A stretch of DNA of 64,000 nt from Brachypodium distachyon (Eukaryota > Streptophyta > Magnoliopsida > Poales > Poaceae): positions 25,224,501-25,288,500 of the forward strand of contig NC_016132.3 in NCBI RefSeq assembly GCF_000005505.3. The letters run 5' to 3'. How positions within the stretch are numbered: position 1 is the first letter of the stretch; each line of letters begins with the position of its first letter. The notes under the pieces were generated by a model, which was given only the letters and a program-made list of their open reading frames with translations, ran no database searches and was not told the origin of the DNA. This document shows, piece after piece, positions 34,424-46,359 of the stretch. The position numbers were made by a program, and so were the translations under genes.

Positions 34424-37400
34424 TGTAACAGCCCGAGAGCAACCCTTTTCCTTTTAAGCCCTTTTGGACTGTTTTCTAATTTAATTGTTGTCATCATGTT
34501 GTCATGCTCATATCATTATTAACATGTTGCCATGTCATTAGCATCATCTCACATGTCGCTTGCACAAAATGTCACTTCTTTTGTGTGCTCATGTGTTTGT
34601 CATTTGTTGTGTTTGTAAAAGCCTAAAATTATTTTTATAAAAATCCTAATTTGGTTTGACAAAATAAATCCGGGTTTAATTAGGCCTCCCTCTTGTCTCT
34701 TATTTTTATTGCGAAAACCTAAACGTGCAAAACCTGTATTTTGTTTGAAGCTTTTGTTGGCCCAAAAGACCATTAAGCCAAACCCTAACTCTAGCCTTTT
34801 TAATCCCCTTTTCTTCTTTCTCTTTTTCTTTCTCTCCCTAATTCTTTTCTTCCGCCGCCAGCGCCACCTTCTCCCTGGCCGATCCCCTTCTTCTTCCTCT
34901 TCCTGCCGCCGCCACCCTCCTCCATGGTCGCGCCCCCTCTCTTCTCCTCTCTCCCCGCGCAGCTTTGCCCCGCGCTCGCCCGAGCTCCGCTACACCTCGC
35001 CGCGCGTTGCCTCGTCCACAACCGCCTCGCCACGCGCCTCCCCTTCCCCGAGCGCCGCCTCTCCTCGCCGGCCCGCTCCGCCTCCCCTGCTCCAGCGCCA
35101 CAACCTCGTCGAGCCGCCTCCTCCTGCTCCGCCTCCCCATGTTCCAGCGCCGCTCGCCGCCGTCCTGCACCGGCACGCCCCGCCGGCGACTTCCACTCGG
35201 CCTGCTGCTCGCCCGCGTCCTCCTCTCCCCGGCTTCGCGCGCCTCCCCGTCGCCCGCGTCCGCCTCGCCGCTTCGCCTCCCCTTGCTCCTGGCCGCCTCT
35301 CCTCGTCGCCCTCGCTCCCCGCGCCTCCACCTTGCCTGGCCGCCCGCGCGCCTGCCCTTGCTCCCCGTTCTGCCTCTCCGCACCGCCTGCAACCACCGTG
35401 CCTGCCCGCGCCTCTCCACCACGCCGACGGCCTCCCTCATCTACAGCCTCACCCTCACCACTGGCAGCATCTCCTCCCTTGCCTGTGCTGCTCGCCGCCA
35501 GAGCCTGCTCCTCGCTGGCCAGACCACCTCGCCGCCAAGCTCCACCGATGCCGCTCCTTGCTGCCCCGTCTGCTGCTCCCCGCCCTCTGCTTCTTCTCCA
35601 GCCCACAGGCCCAGCCGAGCCCCTGCACGACCCAAGCCTCCTTGCGTGCTGCTGCTGCTCTCTATCTCCCTCTCGGTTGCGTGCTGCTGCTGTTGCTGCG
35701 CTAGCTCTCCCTCTCTCTTCTCTCCTGTTGTGGTGTTGCCACTGCTCTTTGCCCTCTCTGTGCTGCCGCTGCCCTCTCTCTTTGGTGTGTTGGTGCTACT
35801 GCTACCGTGTGCCGAGGAGACCGAAGACCCGGAGCCGGACGAGTAGCCGCGCACGACTACATACGAGGAGCCATGAACGACTACGACGACTAAATCGCCT
35901 ACATGTACGACTACCTCGACGACGTCGACTACATCGACTACGCCGTGGCACGCTACAAAGGTAGAACCTTGGAGCGATCGTTTGGTGTCATAGACCCGTA
36001 CATTGCGAATAGTGAAATGCATGTGTTGTATGAGATGGCCGTGATTGTACCGATATTATCAATAGTTGCAGGTACCTTGTTTCCATTAGTGTGTGCAACC
36101 CCGACCTAGTTGGATCCTTGTGTTGTTCTTGTTTTTAAGCATGCGTCGCACCTATCCATGTCATTCTCATCCATGATAATACAACTATAATATTGTTGTG
36201 TGTAGTTAATCCATTAAACTCTTTTCCTTGCATATGGAGTTGTATAGATGCTATGTGTAGTGTATTCGGACTCCATTTAACTTGGTAATCGTATATCAGA
36301 TTTACTCTTGGAATCCTTAATGTGACATGCATCATCCCTATGACATGCATCATTCTTTGATTGTGCATATTAACTACCACGTGTATCTTGTATGCTTATA
36401 CTTTCCTTTTATGGCGTGTATTTGCTTCTTCCTCGCTAGTCTGCGATTCCTACGACGACGACTACACTTGTGTTCTTCTTTCAGGATTCTTGCTCAATTC
36501 CGGGCAATTGAGTACTCCAGGCAAGCAGCCATTCCTTGACCATGTCGATTCTACCTATTGCTTCTCCCTCAATCTTGCATTAAGTTACGATCTCAGTCTT
36601 GTCACGATGCCTCTAGGTTGCATAGCTTGTTAGTCAGCTCTACTCAAATGCCTTTTGTCCTGTTACTTATCCTATTACCATGTCACATGTTGTTGTTGCC
36701 CTACTTCTTGGTCATTAGATGTCATGCTTAGTTACGAGTCTAGTGTCCTTATATCCAGGGTTCCACAATTGCTACGTCCACATGCTACTTCCTGTATTTA
36801 AATTGCAATTATTAAACTGTGATATGATATTAAAATTGTAGCAAGACAACGATGGGAGGCCGTGCTCTAATGCATTAGTGATTTGTTCCATTTGCGCCGA
36901 CCTAAGGACTGAGTTCTCGTTTTCGCCGATCCAAGAAACTTCGCGCTAACCGCTCGTGGGAGAATATATGGGTTCCCCCTCGACTTAGTACTTGATCCTC
37001 AGCTCTTCCAGGGGCCACATAGTTCGGGCGTTCCATTGGCATATCGCATATACACTGGTGTTGTGTTGGAGACTTGTTGGTGACTTTGCATTCATATAGG
37101 ATTGCGGCACTAGTCTGGAGTGGTCATCCCGCGGGCCCTGAACCACTACCAGCTGTCCACGCAACTCTTGAGTCCGTACGACGCTTCGGCCGGGCTCTCG
37201 TTTCGGATAGACTCGACTGGGTGGTCCTCCTGGATTAGTTGTGGAACTTGGAAACGTCGTGTCGCTCAATCCAGCCAGCGCACATTTGAGTGTGAGCACG
37301 CTTGGCATTCGTGGGTTGGTCGAACATGTACGGGTAAATTGGTGCATCCTGTAGGGTTAAATCTTTCGGAAAGCCGTGGCCGCGGTCATGGACGACTTGG

Positions 37401-38208
37401 TTGGTCATTACTTGATCATAGAGAACTTAACCAACTTAATCTCAACAACTTGAGTAGTAATTAGCCTTAATCATGGATATGCTTAAAACTGCTTAAGTGT
37501 GAGTTTCCTTTTGGATTGCTTCCTTACAGGTTGTTGAGGGGGTGATATGAGGATTGTGTTGTTTGGTGTTTAGTAAATAGGTTAATCACCTTCCACCTGG
37601 TAGACGCTTCTCATCCTCTACTTAGACGATGTCATTAGTGTGTATCTCCAGATATATTGCTGCTGCATCACCACTCCATATTTATCCATCCTTTGAGACT
37701 TGTTGCATAATTAGATTAGTTCTCCCCGTAAGTCTTGCGAGTACTTTGTACTCAATTGCTATGCAACTTTGTTTTCTTCAGAGGTTCCAGCAGAGCAGGT
37801 GAGCCGCTAGCTTCTTCGTGGAGCACGACGTTGGATTCGATGTTTAGCTAGGAGATCCAGATCAGGGTTCTGAGACTCGTGGCGGGTTTCCTTCCAGCCT
37901 CTTCAGACCATGTTGTATTCTTGTCCGTACTCGGGCATAATTCGACTTCCACTGATGTAATGATGTAATGTTGGGACATGTGTCCTCTCCTTGTAATAAT
38001 TGTTATTGTGCTCCTTGTATGAGCTTTGTAATTACTCTCTTCTGTAGAGTTTTGGTAATGATATTCATGTTGCAAAAATCCTGCGATGAGCACATTAATG
38101 CGTGTATGTATTGAGGTGTTTATCGTAGGTTAAGAACCTGAGGCTTGAATTATGCAAAGGTTAGCACTTTGGGGCTAAATTGTATAATTCCGGTCATGGG
38201 GTCTTACA
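34424..38208 (+). mobile_element. 3' LTR (3.8 kb) of a truncated retroelement
   Basis: Begins TGTAACAGCCCGAG and ends GGGGTCTTACA, so it has TGTAA...TTACA termini. It carries a GC-rich core (about 34850-35860) with Pro/Ser/Arg-rich frames on both strands that mimic exons, then a gac/tac-rich stretch near 35870-35950. The 5 bp on each side (agagt and caggt) do not match, and a polypurine tract precedes it. It is therefore better read as a 3' LTR with most of the element lost than as a solo LTR. Open frames inside it are not treated as genes. Confidence 0.65.
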
Positions 38209-38309
38209 CAGGTGAAGAAGGCCGGGGGACTGGTTGTGGTTGTGGTCGTGGGTGAGTTCACAGTGCTGGGGTCGGGATGCGGATCCTTTTTATAAGTGCA
38301 CGACCTTAA

Positions 38310-38435
38310 CGCACACCGACAAGGCGTTACGCTCCAAATCTTCACGCACTGTCCGTCGGCTTTACGCAGGAGAGTTTAACGCCGACCGACAAGGCGCTAC
38401 TTGATGGGTTTAACGCCGTCTCGTCGGGCGCTAAA
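38310..38435. repeat. GGCG hairpin block 3
   Basis: Contains acgcacaccgacaaggcgtta, taacgccgaccgacaaggcgct and taacgccgtctcgtcgggcgct. The spacers repeat ccgacaa, the complement of the tgtcgg in blocks 2 and 4. It lies just upstream of the small membrane-protein gene. Confidence 0.75.
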
Positions 38436-38717
38436 CCTCCGTGCGCTTAAAGCTCCAGCCGCGACCGAGAGGGCTAGACCTAAAACAATTTCCCCCAATC
38501 GTCGTCCTCGGCCTCTCCGCAGCCTCTCTGCCGGTTAGAGCTCTATACCGCCGCCGGCTGCCGGGATCTATCATCGCCGGCCCCGAGATCTACTGCTTCC
38601 GGCGTCGACGTCTACTCCCGCAAAGGCAACCCGATGAGTTCTTTCTCTACTCACACGATTTAGGCGTCTTGTTCGTAGGCTAGGGTTCTTATTAGCTCGT
38701 CTCGTACGTACGTAGGG

Positions 38718-39255
38718 ATGGGCTGCAGTGGCAAATCAAAGGAAGGGCCAGCTTCAATGATGGATTGGATTACGGATTCGTTGGATGGCACCATGAACTC
38801 ACTGGACAAGGTTTATTTTTTTTCACTTCATTACACGTGTACTTGTTGGTTCTTGCTTCATTTCGGAGTACTAATATGCCTTAATGTAACATGAACATGT
38901 CTAGTTCAACATTAATATCAACGACCCAAGTTTTTTGCTGGAGCATGGGCATGATGAAATTGATGTTCAGCACTTACCGGGGAGTGTTATTTTGAAGAAG
39001 ATGAGGGTTGTTATGGAAGCAAAATTGAATGAAGAGAAGCGTAAGAACCAAAAATTAGTCGATGACATGATGAAGATGAAACAAACTCTGGAAGCACAAA
39101 TTGCTAAAGGGAAGATACACATGGAAGAGATGAAAAACGAACTAGACGAAAGGAGGAACAAGGATGTCGAAGTTAAAGATTTCGCAGTGGCTTCATGTAG
39201 TGTGGCACTCACTCTTGCTGCTGTTTTGTTTTCCATCTGTGCGAAGAGGCCATAG
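38718..39255 (+). CDS. small predicted acylated, coiled-coil, tail-anchored protein (MULE gene)
   Basis: Two exons, 38718-38810 and 38905-39255, with consensus splice sites (AAG/gtttat, ctag/TTC), give an intact 147-residue protein. It starts MGCSGKSK, a classic N-myristoylation plus Cys-palmitoylation context. After a short acidic segment comes a charged coiled coil at about residues 60-120 (KLNEEKRKNQK, MKMKQTLEAQ, MEEMKNELDERRN). A single hydrophobic span at about 124-143 (FAVASCSVALTLAAVLFSIC) precedes a short AKRP tail. I do not recognise the family. The sequence predicts a membrane-associated oligomer, which is odd for a transposon gene. It is one of only two MULE frames without a disruption that I could find. 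Function unknown. Confidence 0.65.
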
Positions 39256-39492
39256 GCGGCTCCAGTTGTGTCGTATCATGCTTTGTTGTATCATGCCCGT
39301 TATCTACTAATATGCATTTCTGTATGTGTTTTAGACTCCTACTAAGAACAATTCAACTATGTAATAACCGTTTACCATTCCGTTGAACAATTTAAAGTTC
39401 TTGTATGAAGCGATCGCCCCCGTACATGGTTCGATCTCTCTGCTTAATGTGCTAGTCCCTGGATCGACTCACTAGCACACACAGTTCCAAGA

Positions 39493-42400
39493 TGTAATAT
39501 CAAGATACAAAGGTCAAAGTACTTTATTACATCGCATTATCCAGAATATAATTGTACTTACAAAACTTGCATGACCCCTCGGGTCAGCATAACAAAATAC
39601 TGTTTCAAAAACTTGCAGCGGAAAGGTAGAGCAAATGGGCCACAACTACTCCCAAAGGAGAGAGCATGTTGGAATGTAAACACATGACCCAAGAACATCG
39701 ACGAACCTCACTTTTCGTCAGATTCATCTGCATTATTAATTGCAGCCACTACGTGCTCAATACATTGAATGTATTGACAAATTCACCTGGAAGTTATAAC
39801 AAATCCTACCAAGTATATGCAATTGAGGTATAGTGGGTCAGGCTTTATGGCGTGGTAGCAAAACATAGTTTATCCTACTACAATTGAATGTTACATTATT
39901 GTTAACTAATGGACACCGGGTAGAAACACCGATGCTCCTATTAATCTAAGGACATCGAGTAGATACATCAATGCTCCTAAACCCAAGTTCAAACCATTCA
40001 TTTTATTTAAGAAGTTGGAATGAGTGAGACCTTCCTTACAGCCCCCATATCTAGTTGCTCATGATTGTCCGTAACCGGGGACACGGCTAAGTACTTAGTT
40101 TGACACTCTCAAGAGGTGGTACACTTTATCCACAAGAAATCGACGTGTTGATCCCTTGCTATCCTTAGGGTAGAGTAGCAACGGCATCGATTACAGGAAT
40201 TTTCAGAACATAATCCTCCAGACCGCCTGAGGGACGCACTCCCACCTACACAGCTACATACCGATGTCATCCTCGGATCCGGATTCATCTTTCTTACATC
40301 CATCCTGGCAGAGCCCATATTACCATGTGGTTGTACTGGAAGCTACTAAACAGGAAAACTAGTCCAGTCTCTGGATACACCGGGTGGCATTCCACATTTG
40401 CGACGCAAGCGCTCCCCGAATCCACGGGGAGACGTCCGTGGACGATCCGCCCCCGAATCCACGGGGACTCGACTCAGAGGGACCCATAGAAATGGACCTA
40501 ACGTCGCATAACATCTCGAATCCTCAAAGCCGTCCACTCAGGATGGTTCATTAGGATTGTTTTGCCAAGTTTCCAAAATTACTCCACATAATCAGTTTCA
40601 CAGTGATTGAGATTCCCTCCCACGTATACTAACATAGCATGGCTAAGCAATATCTAATCACGATGGCTATTGGTGGAGGATCCAAGACAAAGGTAACCCT
40701 ATCGCTAGTAGGTCAAATCATAGCTAGCATAAGTACGAGTAATAATCCTATCAATGCATTTCTACAAGCAACACTAATACATAAATATTTAAAATAATAA
40801 TAATAAGATAATGATCAAAATGAACTTGCCTTGGTAGCAGTTGGAGTTCAAACACTCGTCGCAATCACAAGGTTCGCTCTCCGAGAAAACTATACGGAAC
40901 AAACAACATACACATACATAAACACACAATTCACATCATGACGAAATAAGATATGCTATGAAAATGCAATGTTGACATGAATTGGTTTATTTTATTCGGG
41001 TGATCAACTGGTCCAAAGCATTGGCAATTTAAAATTAATGCATTAGGTTTAAAAAAAAGCAAAAAAATTTGATTAAAACCCTAAATTAAGGTTTTAGTGG
41101 CATCAGCCAAACAATTTTATTCCAAAATTTATCTCCTTGTCCCACTGGACAGAAGACATTAAAACAATATTTTGGCACTGGTTTCAATTGAAAAGGATCT
41201 CTAATTAATTAGTTATGAATTAAATGGCATAAAAGGCCTTTCTGTAAATTGACTGAGATTCAAATGTTCAAATTTAAATTTAAAAAGTGTCAAAAGATTC
41301 TACAGATTGAGAGCTTTCCAGAAAGGTAAAATTTGCTAAATTTGGCCAAAGGGTTTAAAAGTTATAAGCCTTCAAAGTTACACGGGCTTTTCTGCAAAAG
41401 TGCCATTTATTTTAAACCGGGATTCATATTTTCATTTTTAACATGGACACGTGGCAGCTCCCTATTGGACGATACCGGTTCGGGTATGGAATAAAAGAGG
41501 GCCGTCGGATTTAAAGATGGATGGACGGCCGAGATGAACCCATACCCCTTCGTTTAAGTGATTTAATCTGAGCCCTAGGATGAAGATCGGACGGCTCAGG
41601 ATGGAGGAGCTCACCGGCGGCTAAGGTTCCGGCCAGGGTCGGAGACGAAGGCGGTGGCGACGGCGTGGGGAGGCGGCGCTGCTACTCCGGTGCTCCTCGG
41701 GCTTCGAGAAAAGGCGGAGGAGGCGCGGCTCGGTGCGACGAGGACGATGATGGTGGCGGTGCGCCTCAGCGAGGACGAGGGCGACGCCTAGGACGGCGTC
41801 CGTGTCCAGCGGCGGCGGCGAGCTTCGGTCGAGACGGGGCTGGGTGCTACGGGACACAAGGAGCAAAAGCAAGCGCGTCACAAAGCGCGGAACGAAGAGA
41901 GGAGAAAGAAAAACGAAGTCACGGCAGCTATGACTCACCGGCAAGTCGGCGGCGACTCAAAAACGCGGCGGCGTCCGAAGCTTCAACAGCGAGAAATTTA
42001 GGCAGCCTGGCGGCGTGATTGCGAGGGAGGTCAAAGGAGAAGGAAGGAGGGGGTCGCGGCCTTTAAAAGGACGCGCTCGGGCTGCGGTTTAAGGGACGGA
42101 GCGAGGAGATCTCGGCGGAGACGGCACGACGGCGAACATGGCAGGCACTCGCGTCGCGGCGGAGATCCGGGGAAGACGATGCTGACGCGTGGGCCCCGCG
42201 CGTCAATGGCTCGGGCACGCGCGCGGCTAGCTGGGCCGATCTGGCTCGGTCGGTTCGCACGGGACTGGGCCAGTTCGGCCCATTTGGCCGGTCCGGTCCG
42301 GTTTTCCCCCTTTTTTTTTCCTTTTCTTTTTCCTTTTGTGTTTTTCCTTTGTATCTTTTGATTTTGAAGTCCAAATAGATCCATATAAATTCCAGAAAAT

Positions 42401-42771
42401 TTGTAAAATCATGTTTTATCATGATTCAGCTTTTGGGACAAAATTCTCTCCAAAATAAAATAGCTAAAATCAATTTTGCCATATAAATGCCTTTTAGGGC
42501 AATGTAACCATTTGAAAAAATATAGTTTTTCAAATACAAATTAAATACCAAAAATTATGGGATAGTTTATTTATGCAATAAACCCCTTTTGTAGTTAAAC
42601 CCTATTGGTTTAAAGATCCAAAGCTCAAATGGGTGAAATACTAGGATTTAAATTGAAATAAAACCTCTCCAAAGCCTTTTGAGATTCAAATTTGAATTCA
42701 AATATGCAATTGTGGCATGATGCTCATGAGTGCAATGCATATGAAAGGGTTTGAAATTTTGGGATGTTACA
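39493..42771 (-). mobile_element. second LTR (3.3 kb), minus orientation
   Basis: On the minus strand it begins TGTAACATCCCAAAATTTC (42771) and ends CTTGATATTACA (39493). It has a GC-rich core at about 41600-42260, like the LTR at 34424, but the sequences are not alignable by eye. The adjacent 5-mers (caaga and ctgta) are not a target duplication. Beyond its minus-strand 3' end is tcttggaactgtgtgtgcta, which could be a decayed primer-binding region. It is therefore more likely a 5' LTR fragment than a clean solo LTR. Confidence 0.55.
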
Positions 42772-42879
42772 CTGTACGAAAAATAAGATTCGATCTTTCT
42801 GTTGGTTAAGATCTATTTTTCCCCAGCATTAATTACTAATGTTTCTATGCTCATTTTCTGATTTAACATTCTGTCATGA

Positions 42880-43070
42880 CCTAGCGCCTATCTAGAAGGC
42901 GTTATCATAATGACAAATAGCGCCCGGCGCTATGGCGTTAAAGGCCTTTAACGCCTTGTCGGTGGGCGCGAATGTGCCTACCTCAGCGCCTTTTCTTGAG
43001 GCGTTAAGCATATCAAAATGTAATAAAGCTTCACTCTCAGCCTTTTCTCGAGGCGTTAAGCATATCAAAA
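42880..43070. repeat. GGCG hairpin block 4
   Basis: Contains tagcgcctatctagaaggcgt, agcgcccggcgctatggcgtta, taacgccttgtcggtgggcg, agcgccttttcttgaggcgt and a second cttttctcgaggcgttaagc. The last two are near-identical tandem copies (about 42985 and 43040, each followed by atatcaaaatgtaata). It lies between the second LTR and the MURA gene. Confidence 0.72.
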
Positions 43071-43275
43071 TGTAATACATTCACAAAAGATGCACGAGGA
43101 GATATAGTACTAAGGTTCTTACTAAATAGCGGTTCCGATTACATTCAATAGTGCAATACCTGATACATGAAGCTAAGAACAACGATTCGGTGGAGCCAGG
43201 AGGCCAATACATATGGGGGTTAATATTCCTAATACATTGAAGCTAATACATTACCACACACACAGGAAATACATA

Positions 43276-45716
43276 TTAGGGGTTAACTTGCAACGAGGGC
43301 CTCTTGCACGAGCACTCGCATGTTCGTAGCGAGAACTCGAACGCCCTGCCTCCATGCTGCACACCATCACTTGTTGTTCCTCTGGGCTCATTCACTTGGT
43401 AAATCCATTCATCGTTATCAAAACATACAGCGGTTTGGGAGTCTGCTTTTCTTGTCTGAAAAGTAATCCATGCATCCACCTTTGGTGGGTACATGTACTT
43501 CTTCTTTGCCCTGTTCTTTCCAGCAATCTGCCTATCTGTTTCCTCCGAATATTTTAGGAAATACCCGTTCATCTTGTCAAATGTGTATTGAACAATAGCC
43601 GTGACGGGCAATGCACGAACCCCTCGGAGTACCATATTGAAACATTCTGCCATGTTACTTGTCATTTGACCGTACCTACGACCCCCTTCGTCAAATGCTC
43701 GTGCCCATTTCGACCTTGAGGCCAGGTGCCTATTCAAAAATTCCAAAACCCCCGGAGAAAGATCTCGCGAAGTCAGCAATGCATTGATCAAATTTGAGAA
43801 ACGACGCTCCGAATAGGCCTGACAACAATGCTTCAGATAATCCGACAACTCCTGGTTCCTACAAGCCCTGTAAAAGTTGGCAACAAAATGCCTCATGCAC
43901 CATCGATGATGCAATGGAGCAAATCCAGGCAACTCAACCTCCATTGCATTCAAGATGCCTTGGTGACGGTCTGAGATGACACAAACTTCCATGTGTTGAG
44001 GTATAACCTTTATTCTCAATAGCCCTATGAACCATGCCCAATTATCGTTGCTCTCTGCAGAAACCAAATCAAAAGCCAATGGAAACAGCCGGCTGTTGGC
44101 ATCATTAGCTATTGCAACCAACATAGTGCCCTTGAATTGTCCGGTCAGGAAAGTGCCATTCACGGAGATGACCGGCCTATAGTGCTGAAAACCCCTTATG
44201 CACTGCTCGAAAGCCCAGAATGCAAGGCCAAAGACTCGGACATTTGCACCGTTGTAAATTCTAGTTCTTTGCCCAAAAGGCTCGACCATATGAATCATGC
44301 CTGGGTTGGTATGAGCCATCGCTCCCAACAACCTAGGGAGTCGGTTGTATGCTTCCTCCCAATCACCATACAACATGTTGAATGCAGCTTGCTTGGCCTT
44401 CCATGCCTTCCCGTACTTCACCTTGTAATGGAAAAGAGCATCCACAAGTTCGATGACTTCCTTGATCGACATTGTCGGTAGTGACTTGATGGAATTGGAA
44501 AGCTTGTAGCCGATGAATTCCGAGGTGAGTTGCAGGTGATCTATTTTCACATCCTTGTCATCTCGGTTTTTTCCTGTACAAAGGTGAGTTGCAGAACAAC
44601 TATATATGTGCCATTCGGGCCCTCCTTTTAGTGGTCTTGCACGAACAATCCATGGATATCCTTCCTCCACACATTTAACCGTGTAACGAAGCTTCGTGTC
44701 CGCATGAATCACCTTGTATGGATGATGAGACGTAACAGAGTACTCCTTTATCCAAACCTTGTATTCCAACAAAGTTCGAAACCTTATTCCCGACTGAATG
44801 ACATACTCATCCTCATTCATATCCCTGTAGGAGATGGGTCTTGGTCCAAGAGAATTACCCTTGTCACCGTCTACTACGGCTTCATCCGCCAAACTAACAT
44901 TGCGGAACAATGATATCCGATGATCATGCCCTAACACCTTGTCGTGAACTTTCGCTTCTTTCGTTGTGAACCCATCCTCATTCACTTCTTCATCGGGATC
45001 GTTGTCATCCGAATCCGCAGCATAAGATCGCCCAAAAGGTAGGTCACGATCCATGTCCTCCTGCAAACAGTATGCAGCCAAATCATTGATATTGTTGTCA
45101 TGCAAATCATCATCCCTATCATCGCCCATGTTCTCATCATTCTCTTCCGATTCTGGCTTGCTTGTTGACGCATCGGAGGCCCCCTATCCTCAACTTGGTT
45201 CATGTGAGGAGAACTTGTTGTTACAACATGAGATTCCTTTCGCACAGGACTTACGATGTGCAAATTGCCATCAACCTTCCTTCCAGCGATTAACTCTGAA
45301 TGCTTGCTACCGTCCACTTGGTTCATGTCTGCCGGATTACTTGTTTCACATTCAGCCTGCCTTCGAACAGGACTTGAAATGTCCAAACTGCCGTCAACCT
45401 TCCTTGTAGCGAATAACTCAAGAGCCTTGTCTTGTGATGCCGCCACCGTCTCTTTGTATGCGGCCCATCGTTGCTCGGAACATATGCGCATTGTCTTCCA
45501 TCGGAGGTGACTGCCGAACCCAACATTCAGTCTTCCCTCCAACTCCACCACAACATTTCGATCCATCCATTCCAACTCAATCCGCACTGCTTCCAATAGC
45601 TCTCTATAGGTAGGACTACAATCGAATACCAAGTCTCTCTCCTCCACATCCGACTTTTCATTGCCTCCCAAAAAAGCATCTTTGTCCACGTAATGAACAT
45701 GAACTATTTTTGACAT
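43276..45716 (-). pseudogene. MULE transposase (MURA-type)
   Basis: Minus strand from ATG 45716. The N-terminal part (MSKIVHVHYVDKDAF) is frame-broken in a C5 tract at about 45180-45184, after which an intact 617-codon frame runs to 43276. A MuDR N-terminal region (IQSGIRFRTLLEYKVWIKEY, VKCVEEGYPWIVRARP) precedes the MULE catalytic domain: YRPVISVNGTFLTGQFKGTM, VISDRHQGILNA, HHRWCMRHFVANF, MTSNMAECFNMVL. The first catalytic Asp of the usual VDGT motif reads Asn here (near 44160). The C-terminal SWIM zinc finger stops after CECSCKRPSL, before its CxH part, unless an intron was missed. The enzyme is probably inactive. It would normally bind the TIRs and excise the element. Confidence 0.85.
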
Positions 45717-46200
45717 CTATAAAAAGATTACAACGGAAAACTATCGTCAAGGCCCTGAGGAGTATAAACTATCAGCTTAATGGTTCCAATTACCTAGTAA
45801 CCTAAATTAACCTAAATTACGATTCTCACTCAGATCTAGGTTACATCCATCAAATCTTGGCTTTGGATTCATCCATCAAATCTTGGCTTTGGATTCATCC
45901 CTACGATGCCAACACATTAAAACAACAAACCTAACTCAACCCTAGCCTTCGGATTCAATTAACCTAACTGAATCGAAACCTAGCTAAAGAAAGGAAAGGG
46001 GGGGTACCTTGCTGCACTTTGCTTGTCGGGGTTGGAGGCGAACTCGACCCCCCGAGCCGCCTCCGATTCCACAATCTTGGGGGCATGGCGCACACCGCCA
46101 TCTATTCCTCCGCGCGTGCGAGCGCCCTGCCTGCAAGAATCGACTGGAGCTAGGTCTGTGCACCCGCGTGGAAGAAGTTAACCATATAAGACTCTCTTAT

Positions 46201-46345
46201 CATGTAGCGCCTTAAGCGAAGGCGCTACATGTTACTGTCTAACACCTTACCGTAAGGCGCTACATAACCTTTCGTGCGGGGCCGGGAAGTGCCACGCTGG
46301 CTCGGACTTGCCACGTTGGCAGGCCCCATAGCGCACAAGTAAGCG
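46201..46345. repeat. GGCG hairpin block 5 (MULE right end)
   Basis: Opens with a perfect palindrome at 46201-46231: catgtagcgcctt, loop aagcg, then aaggcgctacatg, a 13-bp stem. Then follow aacaccttaccgtaaggcgct and catagcgcacaagtaagcggcgct. It lies between the MURA gene start and the right TIR. Confidence 0.82.
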
Positions 46346-46359
46346 GCGCTATGAAAGGA

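Noticed and set aside
34709..35964. Several 200-350 codon frames on both strands in the first LTR
   Set aside because: All overlap one another in a GC-rich LTR core and are Pro/Ser/Arg or Gly/Arg/Glu-rich shadows without domains.
34424..38208. Solo LTR with target duplication
   Set aside because: The 5-bp flanks do not match, and a polypurine tract with retroelement 3' sequence precedes it, so a 3' LTR of a truncated element fits better.
27821..46345. Hairpin blocks considered as a CRISPR array
   Set aside because: Unit length and spacing are irregular, the units are palindromes rather than direct repeats with unique spacers, and the DNA is eukaryotic.
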